NCBI RefSeq assembly: GCF_000226095.1
Contig: NC_016475.1
Span: forward strand, 1,364,001-1,428,000
Direction of reading: 5' to 3'
DNA: 64,000 nucleotides
Source of the DNA: Thermothelomyces thermophilus ATCC 42464
Lineage: Eukaryota > Ascomycota > Sordariomycetes > Sordariales > Chaetomiaceae
The notes beneath the pieces were generated by a model. That model did not search any database, was not told the DNA's origin, and worked only from the letters and a program-made list of their open reading frames with translations. This document shows, in pieces, positions 59,077 to 64,000 of the stretch; the first letter of the stretch is position 1, and every line of letters begins with the position of its first letter. The position numbers and the translations under genes are program-made.

Positions 59077-61008
59077 ATGTCGAGAGAGACAGACTGCTCA
59101 GAGCGGGCCTTAGAGAACTTCTGTGGTTCCTGTTCGCGTGCAGGTTGCTCCCATGGCCATCACCGCGCCCCCAACAGGCCGGAGATGCTGAATCGCTCCC
59201 AGAATGCATTTGCGATGCCCTCCCAAGACCGTCCAGGCTTGAATAAGCGTACTCTTCATCGTCAGCCGAGGTTGTCGCCCCCGGGCCGGCAACGGGAGTC
59301 TCGGTTGGCCACTCAGAGCACGGATGATGCGGAGATCACCCGTTCTGAGAAGACAGCGAGACACAGTGATATACCCAGGGCGCTGGTGGATGTGCATCAT
59401 GACGTGCGCAAGAGGACTGTGATCGCGCCGTCCGAAGATGCCAGAGTGGCGACCCGACTCGCAACCCCACCCCTTGCACCACACCGATTTGGTGATTGGG
59501 AACCAACGGCATTGACTGCACGCGGCCGCCAGAGCTTGGAATGGGAAACGGAGACGCTGCTGGACCCAAACGGTACCGGTCCGGACGGCATGGCATCGTA
59601 TCCCTGCCCCTATAGAAAGCGGAATCCGGCGAGATTCAACATCCGCGACCACGAGGACTGTGCCCGATCCCCCTTCGATTCCATTCGAGCGCTGAAGTGA
59701 GCACGTTCGGGCGCCGGACTTCTCGGTTGAGTGGGCTAACAAATGAATACCTATTAATTAACTAGACAGCACATCATCCACTATCACCAAAGGAAACCTG
59801 CTCTCCGTCAATGCCGGCGATGCAAGGAGCGATTCGGGGCGGAGGCCGAGCTCGAAGAACACCTGCTGTTGCCCAAGGACCGGATATGCGATGTGAAAGA
59901 ACCATGTCTTGATGACTACGAAGATGGAATAACGGAAAAGACAGCAAGCATACTAGCCGCAACAGATGGTGATGATGCTCGGTCATGGACCTGGCAGACG
60001 ATATGGTGTCTGTTGTTCCCAGGTGACCCCGAAATACCAGACGCAGGTACGTCATCTTGCCAAAACTACCTTGGGTAATTAGCCCACCTTTGCAGCAACA
60101 AAGCCTCATTCTTCGCAGAATTTCACCCCGTGGCCGAGCTCGCCGAGGTAGAGCAGGCTTTTGATGAGGGCCAAGGGAGTCTGAGAGAGGAGCTACGGGA
60201 GAAGCTCGAGCTGCTGCTGCCCGAACCTGTCGACCCAAGCTATCTCGGTTTCCTCACCGGGCAGCTGGAACTCGTATTTGAGACGCACCGGATCGACGTC
60301 ATAAAACGGACCCTAGCCCGCTGTCGTCCAAATGTGTTAATAAGCGGAGAAGAGCTCTCTCGGACGCAGACGCAGCCAGCTGAGCAACCGAGCGTACCCA
60401 AGAAGCCGAGCCGCAGGTCCAGGCGGAGCACCGTGCTTCAGGCGCTCCAACGCAGCACTCACGCCCCGTACCGGAGAGACTCCTCGGCAGGCGGAACAAC
60501 AACCAGGAATATTAATAATGAGAGTCACCAGCTCGGAGAGCAGTCCCTCCTCCGGAGTGCAGAGCACCACCCCTCTGCGAGGAAACCATCGCCATTATTA
60601 CACGCCAGAGGCTCCCTCTCCGCCGCCGGCCCGCGCGACTCGCGCGACTCCGGCATCGGCTTGCCCTGCGACACATGCTCGCTCGAACCGTGCCGCTGCG
60701 ACGAGGCGGCCGCCCCCGACACGAGCGCCGCCCTTTCCACCGCCACTGCCATCACCACTACCCACCACAACCAACATCATTATCATCATCACCATCATCA
60801 TCATCAGCAGCAGCAGCAGCAGCGGCAATACCAACACCAACATGGCCATGGACAAGAACATCGCATTCCGGCCCGCCGGTCGCGGTTGACCATCCAGACC
60901 GGAGAGCTGCGCCTGAGCTACACGGGGTCCAGCGGCGGCGAAGACGGCGGCTTCTCGCCCGAGTCGTTCAAGCAGAGGCTGCTGCGGCAGCAGCTGATGG
61001 GTGCTTGA
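59077..61008 (+). CDS. Fungal C2H2-like zinc-binding protein with His/Gln-rich tail
   Basis: Three exons: 59077-59696, 59766-60046 and 60119-61008 (1,791 nt, 596 residues). The first ATG after the CT-rich leader is 59077. Splicing restores SIRALK/QHIIHYHQRKP and PGDPEIPDA/EFHPVAEL. Residues about 180-255 are a conserved fungal zinc-binding region: YPCPYRKRNPARFNIRDHED, CARSPF, LKQHIIHYHQ, RQCRRCKERFGAEAELEEHL, a divergent pair of C2H2-like units seen in many filamentous fungal proteins. The N-terminal 175 residues are disordered. About residues 380-560 are Ser/Arg-rich, and there is a His run then Gln run encoded near 60760-60850. A nuclear or regulatory role is likely but unproven. The tail has CDTCSLEPCRCDE, a further Cys cluster. 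Confidence 0.75.
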
Positions 61009-61882
61009 ATTGGCCCTGTTGGGGACGCTTTACCCCGGTACTTCAGTATGCCGATGTATGTACTTACCGACCTAAGGTACCTAGCTAGGTACCTTGCATA
61101 GGGTTGACGTAGAAGGAGGAGCGGGATAGTGGATGGGTTATTTATTTAGAAGGACTAAAAGGTTAGACGGTGGTGGAAGGAGACAGAGATGGGGAGAGAG
61201 GGGGGGTTGGACGGAAGAATAATTATGCTGCGGTGACTAATAATTAATTAACGATTGTTGTCTTTGTGTATCGCGAAGGGTTGCGGTAATTATGTCGAAA
61301 TTTCGATGCTCTTGATTTGGGCGGGACGAGGCGCGTTATCAATGTGAAACGCAGAAGGGACGCCGTAATTGCTGTTTCCAGCAATTGCACCTAATTATAT
61401 ATCAATCAATGAGTGCGAGGAGACGTTCAGTTGGCTGTAGACTAGGGAACAATATCACACATGGCAATTTCTAGAGTATCAATCGTGCGGGTTTGCTCAT
61501 TGTTAATCAGGCAAAGATGCCAATTTCCACCTCGTCGTGCTTTCCAGATTGCTCTCCTCTGCCTTCCTTTGAAACCTTCGACAACCGGATGGAAATCGCG
61601 GTTTGCAGGTGTGCACCTTGGCGGTCTCAACAGCTACATCCACGAACAACTCGCTGGTTTTGAGCATGGCAAACTGGTAACAGATTGGCAATCTTCTTTC
61701 AGAGTTGCCTCGGCCTTTGGCCAAATTTCGCGACAACTCAAGGCCGCAAGCGCGAAATTCTGCCGCTGTCAACCGCCTCCTCTATGCCGTACTAGGTAAC
61801 GACACGACTCGGGCGGCTCTGCCAAGACCGTGTTCCTCTTCATGAACCTGGTCTCCAGTCCAAAACTGCCAACAAATCGCAA
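61009..61882. other. Intergenic between zinc-binding gene and tRNA
   Basis: Holds the palindrome at 61074-61095 and purine-rich sequence near 61160-61210. Two opposite frames at 61442-61799 cover the same DNA and have no family signal, so neither is called. Confidence 0.45.
61074..61095. repeat. Perfect 22-bp palindrome
   Basis: The 11-bp half AAGGTACCTAG is followed at once by its reverse complement. It lies 66 bp past the stop of the zinc-binding protein gene; it could form a cruciform or, in RNA, a hairpin near the 3' end. Confidence 0.85.
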
Positions 61883-61990
61883 GGGAGCTTGGCTCAGTCG
61901 GAAGAGCGCAGGTCTCATACTATCGTATGACCCGGTGCCCTCAAGCACCAGGATATCCTGAGGTCGTGAGTTCGAGCCTCACAGTTCCCA
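61883..61990 (+). tRNA. tRNA-Met (CAT), elongator type, with intron
   Basis: Acceptor stem GGGAGCT pairs with AGTTCCC (one G-T), discriminator A at 61990. The D arm is GGCTCAGTCGGAAGAGC. Anticodon CAT is at 61916-61918 in a CTCATAA loop after splicing. The T arm is GTGAG TTCGAGC CTCAC. A 35-bp intron, 61920-61954, follows position 37 as in nuclear tRNA genes. The anticodon stem has a T-T apposition at 31/39, which I recall in eukaryotic elongator tRNA-Met. The T-stem/loop TTCGAGC and absence of initiator features favour elongator. Confidence 0.92.
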
Positions 61991-62016
61991 TACTATTTTG
62001 CGCCACACCGGCCTCC

Positions 62017-62024
62017 TTTTTTTT
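62017..62024 (+). terminator. Pol III terminator of tRNA-Met
   Basis: A run of eight T on the sense strand, 27 bp past the tRNA 3' end, the usual RNA polymerase III stop signal. Confidence 0.75.
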
Positions 62025-62752
62025 CCCCATGATTCAGTTTGCAATTTTTGCCCACCTCTGTTGTAGTATGATCTCAGCTTTTTACCACCGTCTAGCTCCC
62101 TGTTGTCATGGTGGAATTAAATCGCAAGTAATTGATACTAACTAAAACACCCCGACTTGTGGTGTATTACGCTTCGCACACCTCTCGTCGATGCCCACAA
62201 TAGGCATGAAGCTTCGCCTCAAAACCCGTGAGCTCGACCTTGTCAGGGTATGTCTATACCAACCGCGAGGGACATACAGCCCTAGTAACACCTCTGTGGC
62301 GAATGCACGTTCAACTGTAGGCGATAACGGGGGGAAAGAGCACCGCGGGAGGCTAGAAGTGCGGCATCAAGTGGCCGCTCAGAGAAATATCGGAGGATTA
62401 GCTTTTTTATAAAAACGAAGCTCCTTCCTTCGCTCTTTAGTGTAGATACATTTCTGAGACTCGGTCACTAAAGCTTCGCTTTAACAAGAGATAGACTCGG
62501 GCCATCGCCGCGTTGTGAGATTGCTTCTTTAGCCGAGCCGTGGTGGGATATTACACACACAGTGGTTATTAAATTACCTATAGAAGCAGATGTTATCGAT
62601 TGGTAGGTGCAGTTGCGAACCTTCGCTGTCTCGAAGCGGCGTGTCTCTAGCGGCCTAGTTTCGTCCCTGGAGGAGGTCCTGGCTCGCGGCCGTCTAGGTA
62701 GGATGAAGGATTCTGGTCTCATGGCATAAGTGCTTGCAAGAGTTTGGAATTT
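62025..62752. other. Intergenic, no gene seen
   Basis: Between the tRNA and the 3' end of the C2H2 gene. Has several small GAAGC/GCTTC motifs (about 62208-62475), one in AAAGCTTCGCTTT, which is partly self-complementary. It might be an old transposon remnant but I find no terminal repeats. Confidence 0.4.
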
Positions 62753-63514
62753 TCAACTCAAATCCCAGTCGTAATAATCCAATTCGCAGGCACCCTTTGA
62801 ATCCTCCAAGGCTACGTTCCCCTTCTCTCCCGGCCGAAAAGGCAAGTCGCCATAGGCTGGTCCAAAGAGGGCAACGCCACCGTCTTCGTCATCAGAGTCT
62901 TCCGACTCTGCACCGTTCTCCGGCTTCCCGCGAGATATCTGGTCCGGGCTGGGCGTGCGGTCAGGGCTAGCCTGCGACGGAACCGCAGCCTCTGGACCCG
63001 GTGTGGCAGACGTTGGCCCTTTCTGCGGCTTCCAGTCACCGGCTCCCTGGAGTGAAAGAGCTCCATGATTCTGGAGTTGCTCCTGGTGCCGCTCCCGCTG
63101 CTGCTGCTCCTTTCCCTCCTCCTCCAATTGCTTCATGCCAATGGAGAAAATCGCGAACAGGACATGCCCGGCAAATGCGACCTGCTGCTGGTACGATAGA
63201 AGAGCGAAAGGGTGGACCCGTGACCGTGACTGCGACTGCGACTGTGAGTGCGGCTGCGAGTGCCCTGGTTTGGGGGCAACAGGTGACTGAGGTGCGATAC
63301 GCAGCTGGGTCGCCTTGGGAGATGCCTTCGATTTCGCAGGCTTTCCTGGATGACTCTTGTACAGATGCCTCATGAGCTGGTTGCGTGACTTGAACTTTTC
63401 CCCGCAAGTTCGGCAGGTCGTCCGCCACTGGGATTCCTCGGACGTGTCTGGCCGCGGCTCATCAGTTGGCTGCGCCAGCGCCTGGGGACGGAATTCGGGG
63501 ATCGTCGGGTCCAT
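62753..63514 (-). CDS. Single C2H2 zinc-finger protein
   Basis: Intron-free frame of 253 residues from ATG 63514. Residues about 34-55 form one C2H2 finger, CRTCGEKFKSRNQLMRHLYKSH (C-x2-C-x12-H-x4-H), preceded by an acidic/proline-rich stretch and followed by a Lys-rich and SQSQSRSR region. A hydrophobic segment HPFALLSYQQQVAFAGHVLFAIF lies near residue 115, then a Glu/Gln-rich helix (QLEEEGKEQQQRERHQEQ). The C-terminus is acidic (SEDSDDEDGG) and ends LDYYDWDLS. A single finger with this spacing occurs in many unassigned fungal proteins and may bind nucleic acid or protein. No neighbour indicates a pathway. Confidence 0.7.
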   Translation of the reverse strand: MDPTIPEFRPQALAQPTDEPRPDTSEESQWRTTCRTCGEKFKSRNQLMRHLYKSHPGKPAKSKASPKATQLRIAPQSPVAPKPGHSQPHSQSQSQSRSRVHPFALLSYQQQVAFAGHVLFAIFSIGMKQLEEEGKEQQQRERHQEQLQNHGALSLQGAGDWKPQKGPTSATPGPEAAVPSQASPDRTPSPDQISRGKPENGAESEDSDDEDGGVALFGPAYGDLPFRPGEKGNVALEDSKGACELDYYDWDLS

Positions 63515-64000
63515 TGAGCGTTGAGAGAGTGTGAGAAGAGAGCGAGTGTGTGTGAGGAAGTGATGGTGGTCGGCGACTGGCCTAGCGAAAGGGTCGTCGA
63601 TTCGTCGTTTAGTGGTTTATTAGATGCATCGGCGCGCTCACTTCTGAAGAGCCGCTCCTGCTGCTGACTCGCACAGGCTTCAAAGTCACGAAAGGGACGC
63701 CCGTGGCCTGCTCGTTCTGTTTCGTTTCTGCAAAAAAAAAAAAATGCTATGTTGTAGAAGTGGATCCCGCCGAACTCAAATCAATCGCTTGCATGGTGGA
63801 TCCCGAGCTCAACGACCCGGCTATGGTACCCCGTCTCCGCAAGGCGGGGTGATGCTTCGGTGGGTGTTATGTGGGGTACCAAGCGTCGGAAGACAAGGGA
63901 AACGTACCAGGTACGTAATGAAAGGACTTGAGTTGAGAAGGTATGAGAGAAAAACACGAAAAGATCAAACGAGGAGGATACTTATTGAACGGTAAGAAAT
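63515..64000. other. 5' flank of C2H2 gene, to window edge
   Basis: GT/GA-rich leader just upstream of the ATG, an A-run at about 63731-63743, then sequence with no recognisable gene; a plus-strand frame at 63744-63995 has no support. Confidence 0.45.

Noticed and set aside
60760-60850. His/Gln run as a separate metal-binding gene
   Set aside because: It is in frame with the zinc-binding protein at 59077-61008 and reads as a CAT/CAG microsatellite within its tail.
62150-62620. Possible DNA-transposon remnant near the tRNA
   Set aside because: Small repeated GAAGC/GCTTC motifs are present, but I could not find terminal inverted repeats, a target duplication or transposase sequence.
1-64000. 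CRISPR arrays or bacterial operons
   Set aside because: No regularly spaced direct repeats; introns, tRNA intron and RIP show eukaryotic fungal DNA.

Overview
The window is nuclear DNA of a filamentous ascomycete. Coding regions are GC-rich and carry short GT-AG introns with CTRAC-type branch points. A tRNA-Met gene holds a small intron. A roughly 20 kb block of retrotransposons is mutated in the way repeat-induced point mutation (RIP) does it. Gene families and RIP fit a Sordariomycete, perhaps Sordariales/Chaetomiaceae; that placement is inference.

Layout. 0-10 kb: 5' end of a secreted chitin-binding (CBM18) protein, a conserved fungal protein of unknown function, a MATE-like membrane transporter, a decayed SRPK-like kinase, and a three-exon TauD/TfdA-type dioxygenase. 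10.2-30.2 kb: a Copia element (213-bp LTRs, TSD TAAAC) interrupted by a Gypsy element (361-bp LTRs, TSD TATTA), then a 0.4 kb non-mutated island with a truncated gene, then a Tad/I-like LINE. All three elements are dead from RIP: CA and TG are scarce and the stops are mostly TAG. Both LTR elements also carry long reverse-strand reading frames 3' of pol. 30-35 kb: a secreted alpha-carbonic anhydrase in mostly non-coding DNA.

35.1-57.1 kb looks like a secondary-metabolite gene cluster: a two-repeat Myb regulator, an MFS exporter, a BAHD-like acyltransferase, a 2,287-residue reducing polyketide synthase (KS-AT-DH-MT-KR-ACP, with no enoylreductase domain where one is expected), and a divergent pair resembling UDP-glucose 4,6-dehydratase and UDP-4-keto-6-deoxyglucose epimerase/reductase, the two-gene fungal route to UDP-rhamnose. 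My reading is that the locus may make a methyl-branched, partly reduced polyketide that is acylated and possibly rhamnosylated, then exported. No glycosyltransferase, P450 or trans-ER is visible here.

57-64 kb: a possible small cysteine-rich protein, a large protein with a conserved fungal zinc-binding region and a His/Gln-rich tail, the tRNA-Met(CAT), and a second C2H2 protein. Exon coordinates were set by hand from splice signals, reading phase and family conservation; where exons are joined the total length is a multiple of three.
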